Below are positions 9,930 through 20,795 of a DNA stretch of 64,000 bases, piece after piece. The DNA comes from CAWGYQ01 sp963817395 (GTDB lineage Bacteria; Acidobacteriota; Vicinamibacteria; Vicinamibacterales; CAVPJW01): positions 124,001 to 188,000 of the forward strand of contig CAWFOC010000006.1 of NCBI GenBank assembly GCA_963817395.1. Direction: 5' to 3'. Every line of letters begins with the position of its first letter. Position 1 is the stretch's first letter. Below the pieces are notes generated by a model, which saw only the letters and a list, made by a program, of their open reading frames with translations, was not told the origin of the DNA and did no database searches. A program made the position numbers and the translations under genes.

Positions 9930-10393
9930 ATGCCTGACGACGGCCAGCGTCGCGCGGTCCGGCTACGCGTTGTGGTGACCGACGGCCGCGGCCGGCCGGC
10001 GGCTGTCCGCGGACTGGCGCCATGGCTTGCCCGGGTGTCGCCGATCCGGAAACCGGCCGAAGTCAGCATCGCCCTCGTGCCCGACTCCCGGGTGCGCGCC
10101 CTCAACCGGCGCTTCCGGGGTGTGGATCGCGTCACCGACGTGCTGTCTTTCCCGTCGGATGTGGATGGCCAGCTCGGGGATATCGTCATCGCGAAGGGTG
10201 TGGCCCGGCGGCAGGCCCGGGCGGCCGGCCATTCCCCGGCATCGAGTTGCGCCTTCTGGCGCTCCATGGCATCCTCCATCTGCTCGGATTCGATCATGAG
10301 CGCGACGGGGGACAGATGGCGCGTGCCGAGCGGCGGCTTCGGCACAAGGGCGGATTGCCGGAGGGCCTGATCGAGCGAAGAGGCAGGGGCTGA
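9930..10393 (+). CDS. ybeY: Endoribonuclease YbeY (one frame break)
   Basis: Zinc-dependent endoribonuclease for 16S rRNA maturation and 70S quality control. The N-terminal part has the family segment NRRFRGVDRVTDVLSFP. The frame changes in the C-run near 10236-10241; downstream the other frame reads GIELRLLALHGILHLLG then FDHERD, carrying the three zinc-ligand histidines of the HGxLHLxGxDH motif. About 154 residues when joined. It starts five bases after phoH, matching the common phoH-ybeY-corC order. Confidence 0.9.
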
Positions 10394-10396
10394 CCC

Positions 10397-11654
10397 ATGG
10401 TCCCTCTGGCGCCTCTTTCTGCTCGTCTGCGCGGCCGTCTACGTCGGGACCATCGAAGCCGCCTTCAGCGCCTTGATGCGCCTGTCGCTGCGGCTCTTGG
10501 CCGAACGGACGGTCCGGGGCAGCGGGCTCGGGCGCTATCTCGACGAGCCGCTCCTGCTCTTTCTCCCGACCCGGCTCCTGCTGGGTCTCATCCTGGCGGT
10601 GGCCACCCTTCTCCTGGCCCGGCTCACGGGTGTCCACGGGCCCTCGGCCATCGCGCTGCTCCTCAGCTCGATCATCGTCTTCATCCTCGTCGCCGAGCAT
10701 GTGCTGCCGCTCCTGATCATCAGAAACGATCCGGAGCGTGTGCTCGGATTGCTGTTGCCGTCCTTCAACGTCGCCATCCGGCCGTTCGACCCCTTGATCC
10801 GCAGGCTGGTGAAGTTGATGGTCAGCGTCAGCCGGACCCGCAACGAAGCCGTGTCGAACAGCTCGGCGGAATCCTCAGAGGCGGCTGAAGGCGAAGTCAC
10901 CCATGCGTACCTCGAAGCCGGCGAGCAGGAGGGGCTGATCGAGCGTGACGAGCGGCGGCTCCTGCAGTCGATCGTGGACTTCGGCGACACGCTCGTCCGC
11001 GAGGTGATGACCCCGCGGCCCGATGTCGTCGCCATCCGATCCGATGCGTCGATCGAGCAGATGCTCGCGCTGTTTCGAGACCAGGAGTACTCACGGATTC
11101 CCGTGTACAAGGACAATCTCGATAACATCATCGGCATGATCTACGTCAAGGACCTGCTTCAGGTCGGTCAGACCGACTCGGTCACGGCACTGATGCGGCC
11201 GACCTATTTCGTGCCGGAGACGAAGCGGGTGTCCGACCTGCTCAAGGACTTCCAGCGACAGCACATTCAGACGGCGATTGTCGTGGACGAGTACGGAGGC
11301 ACGGCGGGTCTCGTGAGCCTCGAGGATCTCATCGAGGAAATCGTGGGCGAGATCAGGGACGAATACGACGTCGAGAGCGAAGCGGTCGTGGAAGAGGGGA
11401 ATGGGTCGTTCATTTTTTCCGGCAAGACGGACATCGACGAGGTCGTCGATCGGCTCGACGTGTCCATCGAGCGCGAGGGTTTCGAGACGGTGGGCGGGTT
11501 CCTGCTCTCGCGTCTCGGGCGCGTCCCGATGGTCGGCGAGACATTCGACGTGGACGGGCTGAGCATCGAAGTGCTCGAAGCCGAAAGGCGTCGCGTGAAC
11601 AAAGTACGGATGCGCCGCGTGCAGCCCATGCACGAAGCGTCCGTCCAGCCATGA
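10397..11654 (+). CDS. CNNM/CorC-type membrane protein with CBS pair (start uncertain)
   Basis: Magnesium/cobalt-efflux or hemolysin-C-like family: membrane domain, then two CBS domains (about 10990-11350; VREVMTPRPDVV, IPVYKDN, VVDEYGGTAGLVSLEDL), then a CorC/HlyC transporter-associated domain with GFLLSRLGRVP. The main frame has no ATG/GTG before the TTG at 10473, yet it encodes a further helix upstream (WRLFLLVCAAVYVGTIEAAF from about 10407). The ATG at 10397 is in another frame. A one-base error close to the start is therefore likely, and the N-terminal boundary is approximate. It directly follows ybeY. Confidence 0.85.
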
Positions 11655-11675
11655 CAGCCTTCCACCATCACTCCC

Positions 11676-12574
11676 ATGAAATCTGGCATCGTCTCCCTGG
11701 TCGGACGCCCCAATGCCGGCAAGTCGACACTGGTGAACCGTGTCGTGGGCCGCAAGGTCACCATCGTCTCGGACAAGCCCCAGACGACGCGTAACCGCAT
11801 TCTGGCGGTCAAGAACCTGCCGGAGGCGCAGATCGCGTTTCTCGATACGCCCGGCATCCATCGGCCGCTTCATCGCCTGAACGTGCGGATGGTCGATGCC
11901 GCCCTCGAGTCGATTCGCGAAGTCGATGCGGTGGCCCTGGTCGTCGACGTCTCGGAAGCGATTGGCGCCGGCGATCGATTCGTCTTCGATCTGCTCGCCA
12001 AGAGTACGGTGCCGGTCGTCGTCGCGTTGAACAAGATCGACCAGATCGCGAAACCCGCATTGCTGCCGGTGATCCAGGAGCTCAGCCAGTCATATCGGCT
12101 TCGAGGAGATCGTTCCGGTCTCGGCGCTGACGGGCGAAAACGTGGACCGTCTGGAGGAGGTGCTTCTGAAGCACCTGCCCGACGGGGAGCCTCTCTATCC
12201 GCCCGACTACGTGACCGATCAGCCCGAGCGGGCGTTCATCGCCGAGATCGTGCGCGAACAGGTGCTCGCCCACGTGCATGACGAGTTGCCGTTCGCGACG
12301 GCCGTCGTGATTGACGGAACCGAGGAGCCGGAAGGGGGCGGCGCGCTGCGCCTCTACGCCTCCATTCTGGTCGAACGGGACTCGCACAAACCCATCGTCA
12401 TCGGTCGCGCCGGGCGTATCGATCAAGGCGATCGGCACCGCAGCGCGCCTCGAACTCGAGCGATTGTTCGACACGCGGGTTCACCTCGATCTGCATGTGA
12501 AAGTCAGGGCAGACTGGCGCGAGGACGAGCGGGTGCTCGACGAGATCGGGGTCAGGGGACACGGCTCCCGCTGA
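11676..12574 (+). CDS. era: GTPase Era (two frame breaks)
   Basis: Ribosome-assembly GTPase that binds 16S rRNA through a C-terminal KH domain. G1 GRPNAGKST, the switch region DKPQTTRNR, G3 DTPG and G4 NKID are visible in the first frame. An extra base near 12094 shifts to a frame reading GFEEIVPVSALTGENVDRL (G5 and after); another near 12412 shifts to SIKAIGTAARLELERLF, the KH domain. When joined the protein is about 299 residues, normal for Era. Essential in most bacteria, so the breaks are probably sequence errors. Confidence 0.92.
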
Positions 12575-12693
12575 GGTTCTTTCGCGCTGCCGGCGCGTTG
12601 CCGCTTCGCCGACAACCGTGTTACGCTTCAAGGCTTTTCTTACCAACGAATCGGGCAGGACCACGGGTCGCTGCCGATCCATGAGGGTAGGCC

Positions 12694-14067
12694 ATGGCCG
12701 CTCAGCGCAGAATCGATCTCGCCCTCGATTCAGTGAAGCGCCTGCTCCGGATTGGAGCCACGGCCAACCTGCTGAACCTGCTTCAGAAGCAGTATCCGGC
12801 CGATCTGGCCGAGATCTTCCGTCAACTCCCCGACAAGGAACGTCTGGCCGCGTTCAATGTCCTGGTCGAGCGGCAGAGCCGCCTCGCCATGGAAACCCTG
12901 AGCGAGATGGGTCCCGAGCCGGCCGCCTCCCTGTTGGCAGGCCGCTCTGCCGAAGACACCGCCCGGCTGATGCAGGAACTGCCAACCGACGATGCGGCGG
13001 CCATCATCGATCACCTGCCGGAAGAGCTCTCCGGGGCAGTGCTCAATCTGATGCGGCGGCGCGAATCGGGCGAGGTCGAGAACCTGCTCGAGTACGCCGA
13101 GCAGACGGCGGGCCGCATCATGAACCCGCAGGTCTTCGCCTTGTACGAGGACATGACGGTCGGGGAGTCGATCACGGCGCTTCAGAGCGCCCGCGATGTC
13201 GAGATGGTCTTCTATCTCTACGTGGTCGATGGGCGCCGTCACCTGGTGGGCGTGGTCTCGCTGCGCCGTCTGCTGCTGGTGTCGCCGGAGACGCCGCTCA
13301 AGCAGATCATGACGACCGACCTGATCAGCGCGCGCGCGGACATGGATCAGGAGGAGGTGGCCCGCCAGGTCGCGTCGTACAACCTGCTGGCCATTCCGGT
13401 CGTCGACGAGGAGAACAAGCTGGTTGGCGTCATCACGGTGGACGACGTGATCGACGTCATCAAGGATGAGGCGACCGAGGATATCTACCGGCTGGCCGGC
13501 GTGTCCACCGATGAGCGCGCGTTCACCCCTCCGCCCGAGTCGCTTCGGAAGCGGCTGCCCTGGCTGACGGTCAACCTCGCGACGGCGTTCTTCGCGGCGT
13601 CTGTTGTCGCCCTGTTTCAGAACACCATCAGCCAGGTTGTCGCTCTGGCCATTTTCATGCCCATTGTCGCCGGCATGGGGGGCAACGCGGCCACCCAGAC
13701 GCTGACCGTCGTCGTGCGCGGCATTGCGTTGGGCGAGTTGACGTGGTCGAACTCGCGGCAGGCGCTCGTGAAAGAGGCCCTGGTCGGGCTGGGTAACGGC
13801 GTGACGTTGGGCCTGCTGGCGGCAGTCCTGGCGTGGCTGATGAACGGCGACGCGCTGATCGGCTTGCTTCTCGGCGCGGCCATGGTGATCAACATGTTCG
13901 TGGCGGCCACCGCCGGTACGCTGATCCCGCTGGGTCTCAGGGCGCTCAAGGTGGATCCCGCGCTGGCCTCGTCGGTCTTCATCACGACGCTCACCGACGT
14001 CTGCGGGTTCGCGTCGTTCCTCGGTCTGGCAACCGTCTTCCTGCGACACTTGCACAAAGCGGGATAG
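12694..14067 (+). CDS. mgtE: MgtE-type magnesium transporter
   Basis: Inner-membrane Mg2+ channel gated by its cytosolic domain. The 457-residue protein has an N-domain of helical repeats (about 20-130), a CBS pair (about 135-260; AGRIMNPQVFA, VVDEENKLVGVITVDDVIDV), and a C-terminal membrane domain with five helices, including MPIVAGMGGNAATQT, the family's pore signature. ATG start at 12694. The 119-base gap upstream is too short for a typical magnesium riboswitch and none is seen. A second Mg2+ transporter, corA, lies 7 kb downstream. Confidence 0.95.
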   Translation: MAAQRRIDLALDSVKRLLRIGATANLLNLLQKQYPADLAEIFRQLPDKERLAAFNVLVERQSRLAMETLSEMGPEPAASLLAGRSAEDTARLMQELPTDDAAAIIDHLPEELSGAVLNLMRRRESGEVENLLEYAEQTAGRIMNPQVFALYEDMTVGESITALQSARDVEMVFYLYVVDGRRHLVGVVSLRRLLLVSPETPLKQIMTTDLISARADMDQEEVARQVASYNLLAIPVVDEENKLVGVITVDDVIDVIKDEATEDIYRLAGVSTDERAFTPPPESLRKRLPWLTVNLATAFFAASVVALFQNTISQVVALAIFMPIVAGMGGNAATQTLTVVVRGIALGELTWSNSRQALVKEALVGLGNGVTLGLLAAVLAWLMNGDALIGLLLGAAMVINMFVAATAGTLIPLGLRALKVDPALASSVFITTLTDVCGFASFLGLATVFLRHLHKAG

Positions 14068-14103
14068 AATGGGCCGCGCGCGCGCGTTTTCGGCGATGAT
14101 GGC

Positions 14104-14866
14104 ATGCCCCTGTTCACCAGCGACGCCCTGATCCTGCGAACCTACAAGCTGGGTGAAGCCGATCGCATCGTGGTGTTCCTCACGCGCGATCGAGGGAAGA
14201 AACGGGGCGTGGCGCGGGGCGCACGGCGGCCGCGATCACGATTCGTCGGGGCGCTCGAGCCGCTCACTCAGGTGCGCGTCGCGTACTTCGAAAAGGAGCG
14301 GCGCGAGCTGGTGAGCCTCAACTACGCGGAGGTCGGGCGCTCGCCGCTGGCCGCCCCGGAAGGGCGAAGGGCTGGCCCACGTCGGATATTTTGCCGAGCT
14401 GATCGACGAATGCGCCCCGGAGGCCGATGCCGACGAGCGGCTGTACCGCCTGGGCGCCTCGGTCGTCGATGCGTTGACGATGGGAGCGCCCATCGAACCG
14501 CTGGCGCGCTATTTCGAGTATTGGCTGCTGCGGTTGCAGGGCGTGTACCCGTCACTCACGACCTGTTTTCGGTGCCGCGAGCCGTTCGGCGAGGACGTGC
14601 TGGTACTGGCGCGTGCGGATCGCGCGTTCGTCTGTGCACGATGCGCGCCGATTCTCTCCGGCGCCCCGGATGTCGTTGACGAAGGACTGACGTTCGAGTC
14701 GTTGAGATTTCTTCGCGTGGCTCGCCGCACCTCCCCGGAGCGTGTCGGCGGCTTGGCATTGTCTCAAACAGCCTCGCGGGAGCTCGAAATGGTGCATCGC
14801 GCTCTCATTACGGCCCACCTCGAAAAGGAGCTCCGGTCGACGCGTGTGCTGCGGAGCCTGCGTTAG
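14104..14866 (+). CDS. recO: DNA repair protein RecO (one frame break)
   Basis: Recombination mediator that works with RecR to load RecA. The N-terminal OB fold starts with LFTSDALILRTYKLGEADRI. The frame shifts by one inserted base between about 14345 and 14375, and the protein resumes with GLAHVGYFAELIDECAPEA. The zinc-finger-like CFRC and CARC pair follows (about 14565-14645). When joined, about 253 residues, normal for RecO. glyQ begins four bases after the stop. Confidence 0.9.
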
Positions 14867-14869
14867 CTC

Positions 14870-15772
14870 GTGACCCTTCAAGATCTCATCCTGAAACTGT
14901 CCGAGTACTGGTCGGCCCAGGGATGCGTCATCCAGCAGCCGCTCGATCTCGAGGTCGGCGCGGGCACGATGCACCCCGAGACGTTCCTTCGTGTCCTCGG
15001 GCCGGGGCACTGGAACGTCGCGTACGTCCAGCCGTCGCGACGTCCGGCGGACGGCCGCTACGGCGAGAATCCGAACCGTCTTTTCAAGCATCATCAGTTT
15101 CAGGTCATTCTGAAGCCAGCGCCTGATGAAGTGCAGCAGATCTATCTGCGGAGCCTCGAAGTCTGCGGAATCAATCCGCGCGAGCACGACATCCGGTTCG
15201 AAGAGGACAACTGGGAATCGCCCACGCTCGGCGCGTGGGGCATTGGCTGGCAGGTGATGTTCGATGGCCTGGAGATCACCCAGTTCACCTACTTTCAGCA
15301 GGCCGGCGGGATTGAGTTGGCCCCCATCTCAGCCGAGCTCACCTATGGGCTCGAGCGCCTGGCCATGGTGCTGCAGCATGTCGACAATGTGTTCGACCTG
15401 GAGTGGGGCGGTGGCGTTCCGTACCGGGACGTGCGGCTTCGTGAGGAAGTGGAGCAGTCGAAGTACGCGTTCGGCGAGGTCCGGATGCCGGCGGGTGAAT
15501 TCGCGTCGTTTCATCGCGATCTGTTCGAACGCCACTACGGCTTCGCGCGCACGCTGCTCGACTCGAGGCTGGTGCTCCCGGCCCTTGAACAGTGTCTGAA
15601 GTGCTCGCACCTCTTCAACGTGCTCGACGCGAGCGGCAGTATCGGCGTCACCGAACGGACCAGCTTCATCCTCCGTGTCCGCCAGCTCGCCGTCGCGATC
15701 GCCAACGCCTACGTCGACCGACGCGGGTCGGCCGTGGAGTCGGATTCCATGCAGGTCTCGAATGGATCGTGA
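14870..15772 (+). CDS. glyQ: Glycyl-tRNA synthetase alpha subunit
   Basis: Catalytic subunit of the heterotetrameric (alpha2beta2) glycyl-tRNA synthetase. GTG start at 14870. Typical features: LQDLILKLSEYWSAQGCVI at the start, QPSRRPADGRYGENPNR, and the class II segment GAWGIGWQVMFDGLEITQFT. The 300-residue length is usual. Its last 11 bases overlap the start of glyS, so the two subunits are coupled. Confidence 0.97.
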   Translation: MTLQDLILKLSEYWSAQGCVIQQPLDLEVGAGTMHPETFLRVLGPGHWNVAYVQPSRRPADGRYGENPNRLFKHHQFQVILKPAPDEVQQIYLRSLEVCGINPREHDIRFEEDNWESPTLGAWGIGWQVMFDGLEITQFTYFQQAGGIELAPISAELTYGLERLAMVLQHVDNVFDLEWGGGVPYRDVRLREEVEQSKYAFGEVRMPAGEFASFHRDLFERHYGFARTLLDSRLVLPALEQCLKCSHLFNVLDASGSIGVTERTSFILRVRQLAVAIANAYVDRRGSAVESDSMQVSNGS

Positions 15773-18009
15773 GCTGCTCGTCGAGATCGGCTGCGAAGAG
15801 ATTCCGGCCGCCTGGCTTCCGGGTCTCACCGCGCAGATAGGCGATCGCATGGAGGGTTGTCTCGCCGCTTTTCGTATCACGCCCGCGGCACCCGTCGAGA
15901 CGTTCAGCACACCGAGGCGGCTGACCGTCCGGATTGCGCGCCTGAGCGAGCGGCAACTGGATCTCGAAGAAGTCATCACCGGTCCGCCGGTCGCCGCGGC
16001 CATCGGCGCAGATGGCCGGCCCTCGCCCGCCGCTGTCGGCTTTGCCCGCAAGCACGGTGTCGCCCCGGCTGCTTTGGAGCAGATCGACACCGCGAAGGGA
16101 CGATACCTCGCGTACCGCAAGCACGAGCGCGGACGCGCCACCGTGGACGTCCTGCCCGACGTGCTGGCGGCTGTACTTCGCGATCTCACCTTCCCCAAGC
16201 TGATGCGTTGGGATGCGCTCATCGACGATGGGCGGGGCGAGTTTGGGTTCGGGCGCCCGATCCGTTGGATCTTGTTTCTCTACGGCGGCCGCGTGGTCCC
16301 GTTCTCCATTCTGCGGACCGAGGTCGCCCGCGCACCGCTCGGTACAGGAAGTCCGTGCGGGAGCCGTGACGTACGGGCACCGGTTTCTGACCACCAGCGG
16401 GCGCGCGGGGCGCGCGATCAAGGTCCGCACCTTCGACGAATACCGCGCTCGTCTTCTCGAGAACTTCGTCGTCGTCGAGCGCGGCGAGCGCCATGACAAG
16501 ATCGCCCGCGAGCTCGACGCGAAAGCGCGGCGGCTCGGGGGACGCGTGGCCAGCGCCGCGGCTGCCACCTCGACGCTCCTGCACGAAGTGCCCGACCTCG
16601 TCGAGTACCCGTCCGTCGTCGCAGGCACCTTCGCCCCGGAATTTCTGGAGCTGCCCGAAGAGGTGCTCACGACGACGATGATTCACCACCAGCATTTTTT
16701 CCCTGTGGTGAACGACGAAGGCCGCCTGATGCCTGCCTTTCTGGCAGTGGTCAACACCCAGGCCGACAACGAGCGCGCCATTGCCAGAAACGCCGAGCGC
16801 GTCCTCGTGGCGCGGTTGCGCGACGCGCGGTTTTTCTGGGACGCCGACCGGCGAACCACCCTGGAAGATCGTCTCCCGCGCCTCGAGACGGTCATGTTTC
16901 ACAGGAAGCTCGGCACCTACAGGAAGAAGGCCGATCGCATCGAAAAGCTGGCTCGATGGATTGCGGGCGAGGCGTTCAGCGTGCCCACAGCCGCAGCAGA
17001 TGCTGCTCGAGCGGCCCGTCTGGCGAAGGTCGACCTGGTCACCGACATGGTGCGCGAACTCACCGAGCTCCAGGGCACGATGGGGGGCATCTACGCGCGC
17101 GACGAAGGACAACCCGAGTCGGTGTGGAGGGCCATCTACTTCCACTACCTGCCGGTCGGCGTCGAGGCTCACGCGCCTCCATCGCCCGAGGACCTCGGCA
17201 GCGCGGCTGTCACCTGGGCCGCTGTCTCGCTGGCCGACAAGCTCGATACGATCGTCGGTCTGTTTGCGGCCGGCGAACGGCCGACGGGTTCACGCGATCC
17301 GTTCGGCCTGCGGCGTCAGGCGCACGGCGTCCTGAAGATTCTGGTCGACCTCCATGAGCTGACCGGTGTGAGGGCGACGCTTTCGCTGGGCGATCTCCTG
17401 GCGACGGCCGCACGAGGATTCGATGACCTCGCGGTCTCGACCGATACCGATCAGACGGCGCTTTTCGAGTTCCTGCACGAGCGCCTGAGTTTCGTGTTCG
17501 AGCGCCGTGGATTCGACGTGCGGAACATTCGGGCGGTGTTGAAACGAAAATCGCGTGTGGCGGACCTTCGACCCTCCGAGGAGTTGCGGATTCTGCGAGC
17601 ATTGCCGGAATTCACCGAATCGGCCGACTTCAAGCAGCTCGCTGTGGCATTCAAGCGTGTCAGAAACATCGCGCGCGAGCTCTCGGACGCCGACTTCGAC
17701 CGCGCCGAAGCCGAGTCTGGCGATTTGACGTCCATTCTCACGGAACCGTCCGAGCTGGCGCTCGCCGCCGAGCTCAACCTGCGCCGACCGGCCATCGAGG
17801 CGTCACTGGCTTCCGGAAATGGCTACCGCCAGGCGCTCGGGGAGGCGGCGAAGTTCGGTCCTGCAGTGGACCGGTTCTTTTCCGAAGTCTTTGTGATGGT
17901 GGACGAGCCGCGGCTCAGGACGGCTCGCCTCCGCCTGATGAAGCGGCTCGAGCGCCTGGTCCTCACGCTGGCGGACGTGTCCGAGATCGTCCCTCAAACG
18001 GAGTCGTAG
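15762..18009 (+). CDS. glyS: Glycyl-tRNA synthetase beta subunit (one frame break)
   Basis: tRNA-binding subunit partner of GlyQ. ATG at 15762 lies inside the end of glyQ. It begins MDRELLVEIGCEEIPAAWL, the classic GlyS start. At 16341 an extra G after CTC shifts the frame; it resumes with VQEVRAGAVTYGHRFLT and continues through an HD-like segment to a normal C-terminus. About 749 residues when joined. The break is most simply a sequence error because the enzyme is essential. Confidence 0.94.
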
Positions 18010-18012
18010 CTC

Positions 18013-20766
18013 ATGGTGAAAAAGACGGTGCGATCGCGACGGCAAGCCCGGGCGCAGGCCCGCAAGCATGTCTATTTTTTCGGCAACGGCAAAGCCGACG
18101 GCGACCGGACCATGCGGGACGTGCTCGGCGGCAAGGGTGCGGGGCTGGCCGAGATGACGAGGGCGGGCCTGCCGGTGCCGCCCGGGTTTACGATCTCCAC
18201 AGGCGTCTGCAACATCTACGATCGCCAGGGCGGCAAGCTCCCTGCCGCGATCGAGCGGGAAATCGTCGACAACCTGAGAAAGCTGGAACGCCTGGCGGGC
18301 GCCTCTCTTGGAGATGTCCGGAAGCCGCTCCTCGTGTCCGTCCGCTCCGGTGCCAAGTTCTCCATGCCCGGAATGATGGATACCATCTTGAACCTGGGAT
18401 TGAACGATCAATCGGTCGAAGCCCTGAAGACCCTCACTTCCAACGGGCGGTTCGCATTCGACAGCTACCGGCGCTTCATCCAGATGTTCGGCAACGTCGT
18501 GCTCGAGATCCCCAAGGCAGAGTTCGAGCACGAGTTCGAGGCCGTCAAGCACCAGCGCCGTGCCAAGTCCGACACCGATCTCGATGAGGATGGTCTCCGG
18601 GAGGTCGTACGCCGCTATCAGGCGGTCGTGCGCCAGCGAACGGGCAAACCGTTCCCCCAGGTTTCGCTCGAACAGTTGACCATGGCGCGCGACGCGGTGT
18701 TCGGTTCCTGGAACAATCCGCGCGCCATCGAGTACCGCCGCATTTACGACATCCCGGACGACATCGGCACCGCCGTGAACGTGCAGATGATGGTATTCGG
18801 CAATACCGGCGATCGATCCGCAACTGGTGTGGGCTTTACACGAAACCCGGCGACGGGCGTCAAGGAATTCTTCGGCGAATTCCTGATCAACGCGCAGGGC
18901 GAAGACGTCGTCGCAGGCATCCGAACGCCCCAGCCTATCAACGAGCTGCGCAAGGTGCTGCCGCGCGCCTACCGGCAGCTGCGGACCATCACATCGCGGC
19001 TCGAGCGGCACTACAAAGACGTCCAGGATTTCGAATTCACCATCCAGGATGGCGAGCTGTTCATGCTGCAGACGCGCAGCGGCAAGCGAACGGGCCGGGC
19101 GGCTGTGGTGATCGCCACCGACATGGTGGCGGAGAAGCTGTTGAAGCCGCGTGAAGCTATTCTCCGCGTGGACCCTGAGTCGCTGTCGCAGCTGCTGGCG
19201 CCGGACTTCGACGCGGCGGCCTGGCAGAGTGTGCCGGTGCTGACCAAGGGCCTGCCAGCGGCTCCGGGAGCCGCCTGCGGCCAGGCTGTCTTCAGCGCCG
19301 ACGATGCAGTGGCATGGACGGGCGACGGCAAGGCGGTCATCCTCGTGAGAAAGGAGACCGTGCCCGACGATATCCACGGCATGTATGTCGCCCAGGGCGT
19401 CCTCACCGCAACCGGCGGTATGACGTCGCACGCCGCCGTCGTGGGCCGCCAGATGGGCAAACCTTCAATCGTCGGCGCGAGCGCGCTGCAAGTGGACGAG
19501 GGGCGGCGGCAGTTCAGCGTGGATGGCCAGGTCGTCAAGGAAGGCGACTTCATTTCGTTCAACGGGCTGACGGGCGAGGTGAAGCTCGCGAAGGTGCCCT
19601 CGACGCCGAGCGAGATCCTGCAGGTCGTGCAGGGGTCGCTCAGCCCGGCGAAATCCGATCTCTACAAGCGTTTTACGAAGCTGCTCGAGTGGGCGGACGA
19701 GTACCGCCGGTTGGGCGTGCGAGCGAACGCGGACCTGCCGGATCAGGCGACGCTGGCGTATGCGTTCGGCGCGCGCGGGATCGGACTGTGTCGAACCGAG
19801 CACATGTTCTTTGGTGAAGATCGACTGCCCATCGTCCAGCGCATGATCCTGGCCGACAACGAAGCCGAGCGGCGGCGGGCGCTCGACGAGCTCGAGCCGC
19901 TGCAACGCGACGACTTCTACGGCGTGTTCAAGGCCATGAAGGGCTGTCCGGTGACGATCCGCACCATCGATCCGCCCCTGCACGAATTTCTCCCGAAGCG
20001 CGAAGATCTGATGGTCGAGATCGTGAAGCTGGAGTTGACCAATGGCAGCCGTGCCGAGCTCGACGAAAAGCGGCGGCTGCTCGTCCGCGTGGAACAGCTT
20101 CACGAGTTCAATCCGATGCTCGGCCACCGTGGCGTCAGGCTCGGGATCACGTATCCCGAGATCACCGAGATGCAGGTGCGTGCCATCATCGAGGCGGCAT
20201 GCCAGCTCGCCAGGGAAGGGCACAAGGTGGAGCCGGAGATCATGATCCCGCTCGTCGGGCTCGTCGCCGAGCTTCGCTCGCAGAAGGCGGTCGTCGACCG
20301 CGTGGCGGCCGAGGTGATGAAAGAGATGAAGGTGAAGGTGTCCTACCTGGTGGGCACCATGATCGAGCTGCCGCGCGGCGCGCTGACGGCTGACGAGATC
20401 GCCGCCGAGGCGCAGTTCTTCTCGTTCGGGACCAATGATCTGACGCAGATGACGTTCGGCTTTTCCCGGGACGACATCGGCAAGTTCCTGCGGTCGTATC
20501 AGGATCACAAGATCCTGGAGCGCGATCCCTTCACCACGATCGACGTGGCGGGGGTGGGAGCGCTGGTGCGCCTGGGCACGGAGAAGGGTCGCGCCGCCCG
20601 CCCCGATCTGAAGGTTGGCGTGTGCGGTGAGCATGGCGGCGACCCTGCCTCGATTCACTTCTTTCATGCGGTTGGCCTGGACTATGTGAGCGCATCACCC
20701 TATCGGGTGCCGGTTGCACGCCTCGCGGCGGCACAGGCAGCGTTGGCCGTCCGCGTGGGCGATTGA
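18013..20766 (+). CDS. ppdK: Pyruvate, phosphate dikinase
   Basis: Interconverts pyruvate + ATP + Pi with phosphoenolpyruvate + AMP + PPi; in non-photosynthetic bacteria it links glycolysis and gluconeogenesis. The 917-residue protein has the nucleotide-binding domain first (GGKGAGLAEMTRAGLPVPPG), the phosphohistidine domain with GGMTSHAAVVGRQMGKPS (catalytic His about residue 473), and the C-terminal PEP/pyruvate barrel ending CGEHGGDPASIHFFH. The N-terminus carries about 20 extra basic residues. ATG start three bases after the glyS stop. Confidence 0.97.
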   Translation: MVKKTVRSRRQARAQARKHVYFFGNGKADGDRTMRDVLGGKGAGLAEMTRAGLPVPPGFTISTGVCNIYDRQGGKLPAAIEREIVDNLRKLERLAGASLGDVRKPLLVSVRSGAKFSMPGMMDTILNLGLNDQSVEALKTLTSNGRFAFDSYRRFIQMFGNVVLEIPKAEFEHEFEAVKHQRRAKSDTDLDEDGLREVVRRYQAVVRQRTGKPFPQVSLEQLTMARDAVFGSWNNPRAIEYRRIYDIPDDIGTAVNVQMMVFGNTGDRSATGVGFTRNPATGVKEFFGEFLINAQGEDVVAGIRTPQPINELRKVLPRAYRQLRTITSRLERHYKDVQDFEFTIQDGELFMLQTRSGKRTGRAAVVIATDMVAEKLLKPREAILRVDPESLSQLLAPDFDAAAWQSVPVLTKGLPAAPGAACGQAVFSADDAVAWTGDGKAVILVRKETVPDDIHGMYVAQGVLTATGGMTSHAAVVGRQMGKPSIVGASALQVDEGRRQFSVDGQVVKEGDFISFNGLTGEVKLAKVPSTPSEILQVVQGSLSPAKSDLYKRFTKLLEWADEYRRLGVRANADLPDQATLAYAFGARGIGLCRTEHMFFGEDRLPIVQRMILADNEAERRRALDELEPLQRDDFYGVFKAMKGCPVTIRTIDPPLHEFLPKREDLMVEIVKLELTNGSRAELDEKRRLLVRVEQLHEFNPMLGHRGVRLGITYPEITEMQVRAIIEAACQLAREGHKVEPEIMIPLVGLVAELRSQKAVVDRVAAEVMKEMKVKVSYLVGTMIELPRGALTADEIAAEAQFFSFGTNDLTQMTFGFSRDDIGKFLRSYQDHKILERDPFTTIDVAGVGALVRLGTEKGRAARPDLKVGVCGEHGGDPASIHFFHAVGLDYVSASPYRVPVARLAAAQAALAVRVGD

Positions 20767-20795
20767 GCCTTCAGTTCGATCGGCGAGGAGTTTGA

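Noticed and set aside
12730..14055. 441-residue minus-strand ORF opposite mgtE
   Set aside because: Almost exact mirror of mgtE with biased His/Gln/Arg composition; an artefact of high third-position GC.
17803..19431. 542-residue minus-strand ORF opposite ppdK
   Set aside because: Same kind of antisense shadow; ppdK itself is intact and full length.
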